Below are positions 24,011-38,044 of a stretch of 64,000 nucleotides of DNA, piece by piece. Each line of letters starts with the position of its first letter. The first letter of the stretch is position 1. The notes beneath the pieces were generated by a model. The model ran no database searches, was not told the DNA's origin, and was given only the letters and a program-made list of their open reading frames with translations. The position numbers and the translations under genes were made by a program. The DNA is taken from the NCBI GenBank assembly GCA_050084985.1, contig JBITNC010000001.1, positions 80,166,001 to 80,230,000 on the forward strand, written 5' to 3'. Source of the DNA: Nageia nagi (taxonomy: Eukaryota > Pinophyta).

Positions 24011-25302
24011 TAATGTTATATAGGTTATCTTATTGCTTGAGAGAACTAACTTCTTGGTTTTTTTAATATTTACATGACCTTAGGATGATTATCTAATTTA
24101 TTTTTGATTTTGTAAGTGGGTAGCTTTATCTAGATTTCTCCTATCATAGATATGTTATTTTATGAGTTTAAAATGGTCTTAATCTTCCTATAATAATGTT
24201 AAACTTCTTCCAATATGATTTTCAATTAGAGAGGATGAGGCCTATATTTCATGAAGAATAAGTAAGGTATCATGTCATATTAAAATCCTAAACACTTCCT
24301 CATCCTAAATTCTTATTATACATGGATCCTATGGTCAAACTAATAGTAGGGAGATAATAGAAATCTCAAATTCCTAGATAGGGCTATGACCTCCTAGATC
24401 CTTTTATAAAAGTTATTCTTGAAGATAGCATATTAAATGGCATGTTATCTTATATTTTATTTTTCATTAAAGCTTATATTTAAACCCTTTCTCATCAATT
24501 CACCTCTTAGTTCTTTTTATTTTAAAATACCATAATATTTCTACATCATGTCTTAAATTATTTCACTTTATATCTATTGAACTCACATGGTTCCTTGCCC
24601 AAATAGCTCTAATGGATAGATCATTGATTGGTCATATATTAAACCCTATAATGAACTACCAAATTCCTTGAAAAACACTAGAGGTAAATTTAGGTTTTTA
24701 ATTCTTGAAGTAGGTGTAATTTATATCTTAAGCTTAAATTGGTGTGTATGCCACTAAATAACTTCAAGAATTGACCTTTCAGCTTAATCCTTCAAAATAG
24801 ACTTGCAACCTTTAGCATTTATAACCTCTAGGGTTTTTTTAAAATATTAGTTCCTTTTTAAAAATTTCAAAATCCTATTGAACACATGAATAACTACTTA
24901 TATGAGACCTTAAACTAACTTGGAAATACTTGTAGAATATTATGTTTTATTAACATGATTAGTTCATACGGTTGGTTTTCTTAGTCTAAGTATTTATTTA
25001 TGTGAAATATATATGTTGCCTAATTAGGATACAAAGTCCTTCTACCTAAGGTACTTGTATCTAAAGCTTTTTTTTCTCTAAAATATTATTATTATTTCAT
25101 GTGTTAAGCTTTTTTTTATTATTACATGGATGTTCAAGCATATTGTATTATTAGGTTGATTAAGTGTTAATTTAAGTTTCATTTTTTACTTTAATTTAAT
25201 GTTGTCTAGATTTGAACTAGATTATTAGGACTTGTAGATTAAAATTTATGTATTTATTTATTCTTCTAATTGCTAATCATATAGGTGACCTTTTGTACAT
25301 CC

Positions 25303-26939
25303 ATGGATCCATCACAAAACAACCCACCTATAGCCCATAAGCCTCAAAACCATCCTATACCTGAGGATTCTTGCCTATAAGAAAATATAGTTGATAATAT
25401 CAACTCCATACATGGTAGAGTTTATGAGATCCAACAACATAGGGTTACCTACCCACTTTTAATGATTTACAACTTAAATTCAAACCATAGTTGATACATT
25501 TATATCGATTAATCTAACCATAGTTGATTTTTCAGTCACATAGAGAGAAGAGGAGGAGCTTTTATAGTGATGGCCTATTCGAAACAAAGATTGATGAGAC
25601 TTATCGTATTACAAAAAAGTATTTAGGCCAACATTTCAAGAATCCTAGAAATGGAGAACCAATACCCCTACCCAAGAAATAATTTCAAATTTTTGGTGTA
25701 GGCATGATGGGATCAGTGGTGGATGGTCTTTGATCATCCACCACATAGTGGTGATAATGATGTAAAATTTTATCTCATTAATTTTTATGGGTAGAGTTTT
25801 TTCTTGGGGAAAAGCATAATTATTTATATATTCAACTATTTCATAGTGCTTTTTTGGCTAGTTCATAGTAAAGGAAGAGGGCAAATCTTGATTTGAGATG
25901 ATCTACTCATGTTGCACCTCTCATTATTATTCATAAAGATTTTATACTTGCACGTGTTCATCATTTGAACTTAATTTTGGTCCTAGGATCTTTGAGTCAA
26001 TTTATGAGGAACCTTATTGAACAAGATGCCAATGTGGAAGTTGAATTCACTAAGGTTGGATGTGATGGCTTAGGACATACTAAAGTTGGAGGTACTAGCA
26101 ACTCACCCATATCTATGTTTCACATATGTGGAGTTTTTCATTCAATATATCATTGATCATTCACTCCATTAGATCATTTAGGAGCATATATGGATATGGT
26201 TTTTGGTGATATTCATCATGAGATATATAGGCCATCTATATATTCAAGTGATCGAGGTCAGCATATTAATTCCCTTAGCAAATATCATGGGATATATTTG
26301 GACATCCAAGGAGGTAATATGATGTCACTCAGTGCTTCTCTATAGTCTAACCCATCCATGTTATGTATTCAATTTAATGTTTAGTTTGAATTTTCACTAT
26401 GTATTTTGCATGCATAAATCAGATTTTAAAATTTAAATAATTTTAATTTTTTAATATATGTGCTTATAGGTGGAAAGCACTTTCAAAATGGATATGTTTA
26501 CTGATACCACTTTTACTCATGAGGAAAATGGCTCACATGTGCAACCTATAGTGGTTAAGCCTCCAATCTCTTAGCATGAATTTATGGTAATTTATAATTT
26601 ATTTTTGTAGTTTATAGATAGATATGGTTATATTTATATAATGATAAAGTTTATGATTTTAAGTTTCTTTTGACCTCTTGTAGACCTTGCTTGACAACAC
26701 TTTTTCTTGTGATATGCATGGTTCATCAAATCAGCCTAGAGTGGTTGAGCCTTCAATCTCTCAGCATGATATGATAATTTATAATGCATTTTAATGTAGT
26801 GTAGATGGATATGATAATTTATAATGATTAAGTTTTTAACTTTAAGTTTATTTATTTTGTACAACATGAGACAATTCCACTTGGTACATCACATGGAATG
26901 AAGAGAAGGATTGATTATGATCCTTCACCTAGTCAGGAC
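25303..26939 (+). pseudogene. Unidentified multi-exon-like coding region
   Basis: Starts at ATG 25303 (MDPSQNNPPIAHKPQNHPIP). Further coherent pieces are ETKIDETYRITKKYLGQHF and PRNGEPIPLPKK (25580-25680), STHVAPLIIIHKDFILARVH (about 25905-25960) running into an open frame to 26156, exon-like pieces at about 26485-26585 and 26691-26780, and a last piece ETIPLGTSHGMKRRIDYDPS ending at TAG 26937-26939 with a basic KRR. Intron-like gaps carry gtaattt...ttgtag boundaries. Stops interrupt several pieces. I do not recognise it; a plant transposon-encoded protein is possible because a related stretch occurs on the minus strand near 38.1 kb. Confidence 0.4.
26485..26865 (+). repeat. Duplicated exon-plus-intron unit
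   Basis: The unit DTTFTHEENGSHVQ...PPIS-HEFM with its following intron-like stretch (26485-26690) is repeated as DNTFSCDMHGSSNQ...EPSISQHDM plus a similar AT-rich stretch (26691-26865). The period is about 190 bases and the copies are clearly diverged. Confidence 0.6.
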
Positions 26940-27439
26940 TAGTTCGATAGATAGATAGGTGGATGGATTTATATATATGTACATTTTTTATTTATGAGTA
27001 CATGGACTAGAAGGAATTCTTATATATATGTAAATTTGGACTAGATGGAATGTATAGATCTTATTATTTTGATACATACATACATATTGATGGATGCCTA
27101 GTTTGGAGTAGTATACATGTTACTATTTTGATACACATGTTATATATGTATATTGATGGATCATGCCTAGTTCTAGGTGTTTAATTTATGGATGATAATA
27201 ATTTATGTTTATATTTTATTTTTTTGAAATACAAATCACATTTAAAAAATATAAAAAAGGTTAAAATGTCTTATCTAAAGTATATATTCATTGAAAATTA
27301 AATTATCTAATAAGTAAATATTATTTTATTCAAGAATGAGCCCAATTTAAACTTCTCCTTTGCTTGATTAGGAGAGAAACCTTTCATCAATTTTATATAG
27401 AAAGGATGAAACCAAATTTCCATAAAATGAGCTTTGGTG

Positions 27440-27530
27440 ATTTGGAATCCATCCTTTAAGTTTATTTTAAATTCAATTTTGTTTAAGCTTATTAGGAGAA
27501 TGTAGGAGTATCATACTATGGAGATATCTT
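27440..27530 (+). pseudogene. LINE-type RNase H domain, first part
   Basis: The frame reads FKFNF, then stop-broken sequence to ENVGVSYYGDIF, in the positions of the FK-x-NFDGASKGNPG...GDI start of the RNase H-like domain found at the end of plant LINE polymerases. The gypsy element begins at 27531 and the frame resumes after it at 36689. Confidence 0.4.
27526..27530. repeat. Target-site duplication ATCTT (left)
   Basis: atctt directly before the left LTR is repeated at 36689-36693 after the right LTR, the normal 5-bp gypsy duplication. Confidence 0.8.
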
Positions 27531-28363
27531 TGTTAATATGTGTTTTGGTATCACCTAAGGTTTTACTCTAAATGAACTAAAACCATATAAATATTTATTG
27601 TATGATTTATATAATCTAATTAAACTCACATAAATATATATGAATAAGGGAATAACAATAGTGCAGTAACAATGCAATGAAATTATATTGATGTCAATAT
27701 GTAAAATAAACTACACACACTAAAGAAAGTGGAATCACGTAAAAGATAAATATTTTGTGTCCTTAACTGAGTCCATATGGAGGAGATGATGAACAAACAT
27801 GTCAAAGAGTAGGGACCTTACTATATGAATCCCAAGGCCAATTAAAAAGAAACACCAACATGGATGCATATGTTTGAGAGCTTAGCATGGGTGTGAATGT
27901 CAATGTGGGAATGAATGTTCCTAAGGAATGAGGTTCACCAATAAGGATCGATGATAGCAAAAATGAAAATAAGTTGAATTGATTATAGAAGAGATGATGA
28001 TAAGTTTAATATATAATATGATCATGGATGTGGATAACAAATATTTGCTCAAGTGGTAACAAGATTCTAATCTCAATAGGTAGCATTTAGAAATACCTAT
28101 GAGTAGGGCACCAACTATTAAGATGTAATATTGAAATGCTTTGCATAGGTTAGAGATACTTACATTTACATCAGGCATGATTCACTATTTTACCCTTTGA
28201 ATATTGGTTGAAGCCATCTTAGTGTACCTAACATAAAACATAAGAACACAACTTGAGAAATCTATGATAATATGGTAAAATATGACTAAAATATGATTAA
28301 ATGTGCTTGTAAAGTTGCACCTAAGTGGGATTGTATTAAGGGGACCACTTTTAGGTATCAACA
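27531..28363 (-). repeat. 3' LTR of gypsy element (left copy)
   Basis: On the plus strand it runs from TGTTAATATG to TATCAACA, so its ends are short inverted repeats (TGTTGA/TCAACA with one change). It matches 35885-36688. Confidence 0.88.
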
Positions 28364-28378
28364 ACTACCCCACTTTGT
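28364..28378 (-). other. Polypurine tract of gypsy element
   Basis: On the minus strand aaagtggggtagt lies directly before the 3' LTR, the expected place and composition for plus-strand priming. Confidence 0.65.
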
Positions 28379-29399
28379 AAGTATAATGAAATGGAATCTT
28401 GAAATAATATTATGCTTGCAAAGGAAGTAAAGGTAAAGAGAAGAAAATTTTAACACTTCCCTAGTTTAGCTATTTAAATTATCAAGTATTTAATGATGTA
28501 TATTTCCCTTTCTTTACCTTGGTTGTGAGATGTAATGGCTTGCATGTAGTAGAATCAACCAAGAGCAAAAAATTAATCCTAAAAATGAGAGGCAAATACT
28601 TCCAAGCATATATATAATTTTTAACTAATAAATGATATAGTAGTGATAATAAGAGAGAAAATCATAGCATTTCATCAAATGATATAGAAATAATAGAGAA
28701 ATAATGAAATTAATATAATATACATGCATCATATTGGGAACACCAAATACAAAAATATTCAATATTTCATTCTTAGATGCATATATAGGAAATTAGTATA
28801 AAGGCGTCTCTACATTGTCATGGAGTACATGCCCCATTCATAGATGGAACACATGCAATCAAAACCATATATGTTAACTTCATCGTGAGGTACATACCCT
28901 ATTCCTAGATGCAACATATGAATCAAGAAAAATAATATGATGATGGTTAGTTGATATTCAACCAACAAAGATGAATCAAAGATGGAGCTTAGTTGAGATC
29001 CAACCAAGAAAGCTAACTTAGGGATATGGATGGTTAAATTAATATTTCCCAATCATTTATATGATATATTGCTCATCTTCATGAGATACATGTCCCATTG
29101 TTATATGTGATTAAGGATGATTTATTTGAATATTTCACAATCATGCATGATTATAGTACCAATGATAATATGGCTATTAGATTGATAATTGGTTTAGTCC
29201 TAATCATCAGACTAACCCAAGAAAAATTATTGGTTTTGTCCCAACCAAATGATCAAAATAGTGATGGTTATTTAACATCCACCCAATAAGGATATGATGT
29301 GCTAAGAAAATAACAAAGCATGGTACAATTAAATGATGAATGTAAATGTAAAGGTAAGATAGCAAAACATAATACCTCCACTTACCTATAATAAACATT

Positions 29400-32300
29400 A
29401 TGATTTGTTAAAAAAATATTAGCATGATCACTAATATTAGCATGGGCGATAAGCCTCATATTGATTCAAACTTTGTAACCTTCATGATATTGATATGTGA
29501 CTCCTATGATGGGTTTGGCTTATTTATGATATTTGATAACTGCATAAGATTTCCCAAGGCATCATCTAAATGACTAATTAAACTAATGTCATTAGTATGT
29601 AAATAATAATTGATTGACTAAATTTTGAAGGTGCCACATGGTTTATCTGATCTCACTATGACCATTGATCCTATGATTTTCATTTTATCCTAAAATTTTC
29701 TGAGGACATCAACATGGATGTTGGGGTAATTGATGAATTTTACACAGAAAGCTAACATGGGAAAGAGATCAACATAACAAAAATGGAGCTAGGATCTTGA
29801 TACGTGACCTCTTTATTAATGATTGATTGAAGGATGACCTTTAGAACTTATGTGACAAACTTCCATTATACATAAAAGGGCTTGAGAGTCTTTACATTTG
29901 TTCATAATTTATTAACTTTCCAATGAATAGTTTCCAACTTGTATGCATTGTTTGAATATTTGGCCTTGATGATGTAGGAACCAATCCAATTTATCAAGAG
30001 CTAAGAATACATATGGTAAGAAGACTATGCCAAGATAATTCCTTTAGATGATCTCAAAGGTACAACTTATGCTAATTTTGTGAAGTATTCTATGGTAACT
30101 AGGATGAATTTGTATCCCTCAATAGATTTGGGATTGATAAATCCAAGGCCCAAATAGCAAAATTCCAAGGTGATATCAATGTTTGCTAATTCACTTGCAG
30201 GAGCCTATTTCACATTAGCATGCTTTTGATACTTCTCACATTTTGGATATGTAAAATGTAATCCTTTTCCATATATGGCCAATAATATCCTTATCTTAAG
30301 AGCTTGTGATAAATGGGTTGACCATTGAAATGACTGCATTTATGCTATCATGTACTTATTCCATGGCCTAATTTTCTTTAGCTTCATTTAGAAATCTAAG
30401 AAAAGTATAATTAAATAAACTTTTATAAATAATATCATTGATAATGACATACCTTATATCCATACATTTTAGCTTTTGTTTGAGGAACTTGGACTAACAT
30501 GAATCTAAAATCTTTCCTTGCTTGAGGTAGTTGTATATATTAGCATGCCATGCATGCAATGGGAGAATAGCATATGTGATTGGATCTAAGGCTATTGATT
30601 TTGATTATTATTTCCTCATCACAACTAAGGAAATTCATCATCATCTAAAAAGGAACAATGTATAAGGTTATTGATTTTGATTATTATTTCCTCATCTTCA
30701 ACTGAGATAGGTGCTAGTGTAGTAACATTACCCATAGCATCCACAAATCTATTATTCTTCCTTAAAATAGTCTCAAACTAAGTTTGTGTGAAGCACCTTT
30801 GAATCATTACTTGTACTAGGTATTTATATGGATGCAACTTATCATCTTTTGTATTGTAAGTGTTATTGATTTAATTGATGACAAGATGGGAATCAACATA
30901 AATTTTCAACTTACAAATTCCAAGGTTGATTATTTCCATTATTCCCAAGACTAAAGCTTCATATTCATCCATGTTATTTGTGCACTCAAAATTTAACTTA
31001 TAAGCCATAGGAATCATACTACCTCTAGGAGATACTAGCATAATTCCTTCCCCATACCCTTGCAAATATTTGGAGCCATCAAAGAATAATGTCCATGCCT
31101 TGTCCTCACATTGCTCAACTAGTACCATAAGCTTATTTTTATTACTATTTACATCACATGTTGTTGTTGAAGCATATCAGCTATAACATGTCCCTAAAAT
31201 GCTTTTTGGTATATGTAGAGTAAATCAAACTCTTGGAGTTCCATAATCCATTTGGTTGATATTCCTTGCAAGTATGGTTTTGATAGCAAATACTTTAGTG
31301 GATCTTCTTGAGACACAATGAAGGTAGTATTGGTGATCATTTAGTGTCTCAATTTATGATTTGTTGTAAACAATGACATAAATAACTTCTCAATTGAAGT
31401 GTATCTGATTTCTACATTCTATAATATCTTTTATAAATAGTACACAACCCTTTCCCTATTTTCCTTTTCAACTTGAATAAGGATTATCCCAATAGCATTG
31501 GATGTAGCTTAAATGATAATATAGAGCTGTGTGATCAATAGCTGTAAAATAGGAGGATTAATAAAGTAACTCTTGATGTCTTAAAAATGCCTTTTGGTAC
31601 TCCTTTTTCATAAAAACTAGTTTTCCTTATTATGTAAATAAGAGAATGGAGCTTTCCTATTTGCTAATTGATCCATGAACCTCTTAATTGGTTGTAGCTT
31701 TCCTTGAAATTTCTAAGTTTTCTAATATTTCTTGGTGGAGGTATATCCAATATATCTTTGATATTTTTAGGATCTGTCTTTATGCCTCTTCTAGATACAA
31801 TGTAACCAAGCAACTTGCCACTAGATACCCCAAAAAAATACTTTTTGGGATTTATATTCAATGTAAATTGTCTTTCCTTTAAAAAATTACTCTTAATTCC
31901 TCTAAATAATTTTTCTTCTTAGTTGATTTAGCAAGAATATCATTAACATAAACTTCAACTAATTTATGAATAAGGTCATGGAACATAGTTACCATTGCTC
32001 TTTGATATATTACCCTTGTATGTTTGAGAACAAAGGGAATGAATACCTAACAAAATATCTCCCAAGGTGTGATGAATGTTGTCTTATGTTGAACCTCTTT
32101 GTTTATCCTTATTCAATTGTATCTTGAGAAACCATATATGAATGATAACATCTCATATCCTGTTGCAGAATCCATAATTATGTCCATGTGTGGAAATGGA
32201 AATTTTTCCTTTAGATAAGCATTTTTTAAACCCCTAAAATATGTACAACATATAATTTATCCATTTGGCTTCAAAGTTGGAATGATTTTGGCTAACCAAG

Positions 32301-35300
32301 GTGAACAATCAATTGACTCAATGAATCTTGCTTTGTGATATTTGTCAATCTCCTTCTTGAATAGAAAATAATTTTTTGGATGCATTAGTCTTCTTTTCTA
32401 CTATAAAGATTTTCACCTTCTTGTACCACCAAGTTTTCAATCACAAAGGTTGTATCTAATCCTATCATATCACTATACTACTAAGCAAATATGTCCTTGA
32501 ATTCTCTCAAGAACTAATGATACATTTCCTTTTCTTCCCCAATGATTCATGTTCCAATCTAAATGATATTTAGAATCTCTTTTGTACCAATATTGATCTC
32601 AATAGGAGGCTCATACAACTATGGTATCTCATCACCAAGTTGAGAAATGTTAGGCAATGCCCCCAATCCTATTATGATATAAGAGCAAGAATGTCACACA
32701 CATGCACACACATACCCCTAGCTATCAAGCATACTCTATGTAATAAAAGAAGGTAAGCTAGTGTAATAGGGAAGAACTTACTATAACCTCCATATTCTCT
32801 ATGAAATAGGTATCAATATATTAAAAAACCTTGCCTTGCCTCTTGGAATGGAATTATTTGAACTTTGATTGTGCCCCTAGCATGTTCAAGAATGTATCAT
32901 TAGTTTCAAACACATTAGAAACTTATAAACTATCCTATCAAGCATAGGGTAAGAGGAATCATGATTTCTTTTATTAGCATGGGCACTAGGGTTAGTGTGG
33001 ACATAAACATTAGCACTTTCACTAGAGCTAGCATGGGAATTAGCCTTCTTTGGATATTTTTCCTTGATTTTTGATGCTAATTCAACCATGTTGATTGATT
33101 GTAATTATGATTTTGCTTTTGGACTCTTTATCACTATTATAGGATACCAAATTTCTCTAATTTACTTTCTTTATCCCTAGTTCACTCATTCCTTTATTTA
33201 ACTTAAACATATTCATAGGTAACTCTTCAATTCCCTATTCATTTCTTCCAAGAACTTTATCTTTATATCTTTTGGATTTCATGTACTATGGTGCTAATGA
33301 TATATGACACATCATCTATCTTTTCTTCTTATTTACCTTTGCATAGGCTTCCACTTTATTGTTATCCATATCTAATTCTAATTTTAATTCTAAACTATCA
33401 GTATTGTATAATATCATCTTGACATCATCATCTTCTGATTTAGACTAATCTTGACTATATTTAAAGAAATGAGGGTAGCGTGGGCATTGATGTTGGCACA
33501 TATGCTAGTCATCCTATATTTTTTGATGTCTAAATAATATTATTTAATGACATTTTGGCTAATGGCATATGTGTTGACACCTATATCATTGTACAATTGC
33601 ATAGTATCATTGTCTTCTTCATCTTCATCACTATCTTCCTCATTATCCTCATGGATTTCAATATTTTTGTATGGAAATATGGTGTTCCCAACTTATGTAA
33701 TCATGTTTGGATTTTCATACACTACTTCCACTACATATTTTTTCCATCATAGTTAAATCTAATAAATCTATGTAATGTAGGTGGTATGCATCTCATAGGT
33801 TGTATCAATAGTCTCTCAAGGAGGATGTCATAAGGAAGCTTCTTATTGAGCACATAAATCATAACTTACATTGTATATGGTCCTAATTGAATAGGTAGCA
33901 TGATATATTTAGCACATGCTTTTCTATCATTATCATAACCTATGATCTCATATTCTTTTGTACATATTTTGGCATCAATGTAGCACCAAAATTCTTTAGG
34001 AAGTCAATAGAGTAAATATTCAAACCTGCACCATCATCTACAAATGCATGCTTGAACATTTTTCCTAATAAACTTATGTATATATGTATTGGTAAGTATT
34101 TATCAATGATATCATCACTAAGAATTTGATCTTTAGTAAATGTGATAGCTTTCTTGAAATAACCAATCATTACTATCGAATTAGCTAGTAGAAATATATG
34201 TATGGACATTAATGCCACTAAGAAGTCCAAACAATGCTATTCTATGCTCTTCAGATGTTTTAAATAACTCAAGAAAACTAATTTTAGAATTTGTATTTTC
34301 AAGATTTTGTAGAATACTCTTTTTACATTTATCTTTCCTCTTTTTCTTAAGAGAAGGTTTAGATGGTACCTCTTTTGTACCAAAAATTGGGTTAGGAATA
34401 CCTTTCTTTGATCATGTGGCTATGTTGCATATTTGTTCCAAATTTGAACCTACATCTAAATTTGCTTTTGGAATAAATTCATCATCAAACTCAATAGGTT
34501 CATCATTATCATCAGAGACAATCATATTCACCATATTGATGTAAGGTAGGTCCTAATTTTTTATTTTGAGCACATCATTTTCATATGAATTTGTACTACT
34601 ATCCAATAAGTATTTTAACTTCTTTTGTAAAATATAACAATATGTTGTATTATGCCCTTTGATTTGATGGTATTTGCAAAATTGATTTTTTCTATACCAA
34701 CTAGGTTTTTCATTATTAGGTCCATATTCATTTCCTTGAATTCATTTGATTAAATCCTTCTCTATACATTCCTCAAACATTTGGTTGGTTTTTACTGATA
34801 ATGGATACATTTCTTTGCTTGATTTTCTATCTTTAGGTTTTTCTTGGTAGGATGGTTCAACTACATTAACTAAAGTATCATCCTCTTTATTATAAGGCTT
34901 ACTACCATTATCTTTGTTGCAGGAGGATGATGTATATTTAAGCAAATTAGACCTCACTAATAATTCTTCTTTCTTAATAAGAAAATGAACCATATGCATA
35001 AATGAACCATTAACATGCCCAAGCTATTTTTCACTAAGAAAATAGAATGAATAGTTTCAAGGAATACCTTTGTAATGAAGCTCTCTTCCACCTTTTTTTC
35101 AATGTACCTCCAAAGGTTGATGAATTTAAGAGAAAACTTGTCCAACCTCTCTATTTATTGTTGCTTATAATAGATCAAATTTATCAAATCAATTGGTTTT
35201 TTCACATCGCATCTAAAGTGATCCTTGAATTGATTATTCAATTACTAATATGATGTTATAGAACCTAATTCCAAGCTATAAAACCACTTGTGAGCTTCAT

Positions 35301-35776
35301 CGATTAAACTCATAGGAAAATATTTTGCTTTTAAATGATCATTAACCCATATTTATGCTCCATAATGTATTCAAAACCCTGAATATGAATGATAGGATCA
35401 ATCTCATTATTAAATTTTTTGAATTTAGGATCCTTATCTATACTAACAAGGAGTGTATTTCAAATATTCATACTCAATGGGTTACCCTTGTTTTTATCTG
35501 ATCTATATGAACTTTGAATTTACTCCCAAGTTGTGCAACCTAAGATTCAATACATCTAAAATCTTCATTAATGAAGCTTTCAAAATTGCATGCATGATTG
35601 CCAATGTTCACATTACTATTAGCATTGGTGTTTATGGCAAAGTTCATGTTGATGTGTGCATCTACATTAATCATAATTAGATATTCAAATTTGGGAATTT
35701 TCATCAATTTGGTTAATACTTTAGGAGTTATGTTTTCCATTTCTATAACACTCATAAAATCAATGATCAAATGCAA
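29400..35776 (-). pseudogene. Gypsy gag-pol remnant (minus strand)
   Basis: Read downward. Gag: start near 35757 (MSVIEMENITPKVLTKLMK); capsid block AHKWFYSLELGSITSY near 35290; zinc knuckle CKYHQIKGHNTTYC near 34660. Protease: FVDDGAGLNIYSIDFLKNFG near 34050, where gypsy proteases have the D-x-G-[AS] active site. Reverse transcriptase about 32370-31600: ARFIESIDCSPWLAKIIPT, MDSATGYEMLSFIYGFSRYN, EVYVNDILAKS (YVDD to YVND). RNase H about 31130-30700: WTLFFDGSKYLQGYGEGI, LNFECTNNMDEYEALVLGI, KIYVDSHLVIN. Integrase about 30430-29400 is poorly preserved; GYYWPYMEK and WALDLSIP can be placed. Frameshifts and stops throughout make it non-functional. Confidence 0.85.
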
Positions 35777-35870
35777 CCGAGAACCCTATGGTTCTTGATG
35801 TAAAAATATGGGTAGGTTTGAGAGCACTTATATTCTAACCCTAATTAAGAGAAAGAAAAATACTATAAAA

Positions 35871-35882
35871 GGTGGGCACCAA
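35871..35882 (-). other. Primer-binding-site-like sequence of gypsy element
   Basis: Two bases inside the 5' LTR the minus strand reads ttggtgcccacc. The TGG start and position fit a tRNA primer site; I cannot assign the tRNA. Confidence 0.5.
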
Positions 35883-35884
35883 TA

Positions 35885-36688
35885 TGTTGATATGTGTTTT
35901 AGTATCACCTATGGTTTTAATTTAAATAAACTAAAAGCACATAAACATTTATTGTATGATTTATCTAAGCTAATTAAACTCAAATAAACATACATGAATA
36001 AGTGAATAATAATAATGCAGTAATATAGTAATGAAAGTATATTGATTTTAAGATGTAAAATGAACTACATGCACTAAAGAGAGAGGAATCAAGAAAAAGA
36101 TAAATACTTATGTTTCCTTACCTATTTTGATGTGGAGGATATGACATATGAACTTGTCAAAGAGTAGTGACCTTATTGTATGAACCCCAAGGACAACTAT
36201 AAAAGAAACACCAATGAGAGTGTAGATCTTTGAGTGCTCAATATGAGCATGATCATCAACTTAGGCATGAATGTTCCTAAGGAATGAGGTTTGCCAACAA
36301 GGATCAATGATAGCAGAGATGACAATAAGTTAAACCAAGCATATGATCATGGATTTGGAAAATATATATTCTTTCGAGTAGTAACAACATTTTGATTTGA
36401 ATAGGTGACATTTAAAAATACTCAAGAGTAGGGTACTGAATATAAAAATGTAATCTTAACATGCTTTCCCTAGTTTAGAGATACTTACATTTATATTAAG
36501 TGTCATTCACCATTCCACCACTTGAATATTGATTGAAGTCATCTTGGTGCACCTAACATAAAACATAAGAACATAACCTAAGAAATATGTAATAATATGA
36601 TAATATAAGACTAAAATTTGATTACATTTATGTGTAAAGTTGCACCTATGTGGTATCATTTTAAGGGAACCACTTTTAGGTGTCAAAA
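35885..36688 (-). repeat. 5' LTR of gypsy element (right copy)
   Basis: On the plus strand it runs from TGTTGATATG to GTGTCAAAA, the last bases having decayed from TCAACA. It matches the left LTR with scattered substitutions and indels. Confidence 0.88.
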
Positions 36689-37060
36689 ATCTTCACAAAA
36701 TTTAAAAGGAAGATGATCTATGTGTCTACCACGAGTGTTTCAAGGAAAACCTTTAATTAGGTAGATGTAATAAAAATAGTAATGAATCTTTATATAACAA
36801 ACAAGAAGGGGTTTACAAACTTGATAATTGAAGGGGATTCTCAAATCATTGTTAATAGTTTTGATAAGGGAGAACTCAATAAATTAAATGTTGGTTCCTC
36901 CATGGTAAATTTATTTTATCTCTAGATGAAGATTAATTTTCCATTCAACATGTTTTAGAGAGACAAATATATTAGTAATCATGTTAATAAATACATGTTT
37001 AGATCATGGAAAGATTCCCCACATGATGGTTCAATTAAAGGATAAAAAACATTTATGAGG
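36689..37060 (+). pseudogene. LINE-type RNase H domain, second part
   Basis: Continues the frame of 27440-27530 with TKFKRKMIYVSTTSVS and then IVMNLYITNKKGFTNLIIEG followed by DSQIIVNSFDKGEL. In plant LINE and related RNase H domains the IEGDS block holds a catalytic Asp. The end (DKYISNHVNKYMFRSWKDS) corresponds to the V-x-REAN-x-VAD-x-LA region but is degraded. The first five bases, ATCTT, are the target duplication of the gypsy insertion. No LINE reverse transcriptase is seen beside it. Confidence 0.6.
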
Positions 37061-38040
37061 GATATCATAGTATTTGGTTAAGGATATATATTGTATATGA
37101 GGTTCTCCCAAGGAGTCTATATTAGATATTTTAGATATAATAAAAAATAATGGTTAAAATAATAGGATAGTAAGTACTCATATTCTTAATGACAGTGATA
37201 GTCATTTGAATAATATCTTAATTATGCATGTCTAAAAACTATATGTATTTTCAAAGAAATTCTTTATTGATGATATTATCTAATAAATATAATTAGAAGT
37301 GATAGGCCTAAGAGGTTTAAGGCCATTTGTGATGGAATTAAATAAACACATTAAATTAATAAATCTCTATGAATTATTATGGATGTCATATATGCTTTAT
37401 GTAATAAAAATAATACATTTCTCATATCATAACAATAAAATTACTCAAAATCTATTATATATAGAGCTTGTTTCAATATTTTGAATAATGTAAATGAAAT
37501 CTTATTTAGCATTATGAGATGGGATATTAAAGGTACACCTCATAATTTTAAATAAAAGAGCTATAATATTATGATAATAATATAATTAATAATTATTTCA
37601 TAATGTATAATGTAACATTTATAGAGGTTTTATGTTTGTAGCTTTTGATAAAAGATGATAAAAAGTAAATGTAAATTAATATGGGGTAACAAATATTACT
37701 AGATTAATTGTAATCAATAAATAGTAAATGGTATTTAATAGTAAAAGTAAAAGTAACTTCCAAGTCATTGTAAAGGTGGAAATATTTATGATTAAATTCT
37801 AAAAATGAATTATGCAAAAAAGAAGGTTAACTTTAAAAATATAAAACTCTAGAAATATCATGGATATTTTAAAAAGTAGGAGAAATATATTTTTCCTACT
37901 ACATTGTATCTTTAAATAGAATGCTAAATATGAATAAGTAAATAAAAAGTTCATCATGCCTAACCTTCAATACTTTTTCTACTATATTGTACCTTAAAAA
38001 CCTTAGTGTTCTAGTACTAAGCATGTTATAGGATAAAAAT
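37061..38040. other. AT-rich stretch without recognisable gene
   Basis: Only short frames without motifs on either strand. Confidence 0.5.
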
Positions 38041-38044
38041 GAGT

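Larger units (their letters stand above)
27531..36688 (-). mobile_element. Complete gypsy (Ty3-type) LTR retrotransposon, decayed
   Basis: Two LTRs of about 0.8 kb, ATCTT target duplications, a primer-site-like sequence and a polypurine tract enclose gag, protease, reverse transcriptase, RNase H and integrase in gypsy order, all on the minus strand. The LTRs differ by indels and many substitutions, more than those of the copia element, so it is probably older. Its coding frame is broken throughout. It split a LINE-type RNase H domain on insertion. Confidence 0.88.

Noticed and set aside
34212-34544. Plus-strand frame of 110 codons
   Set aside because: Antisense to the gypsy gag/protease region, whose motifs read on the minus strand.
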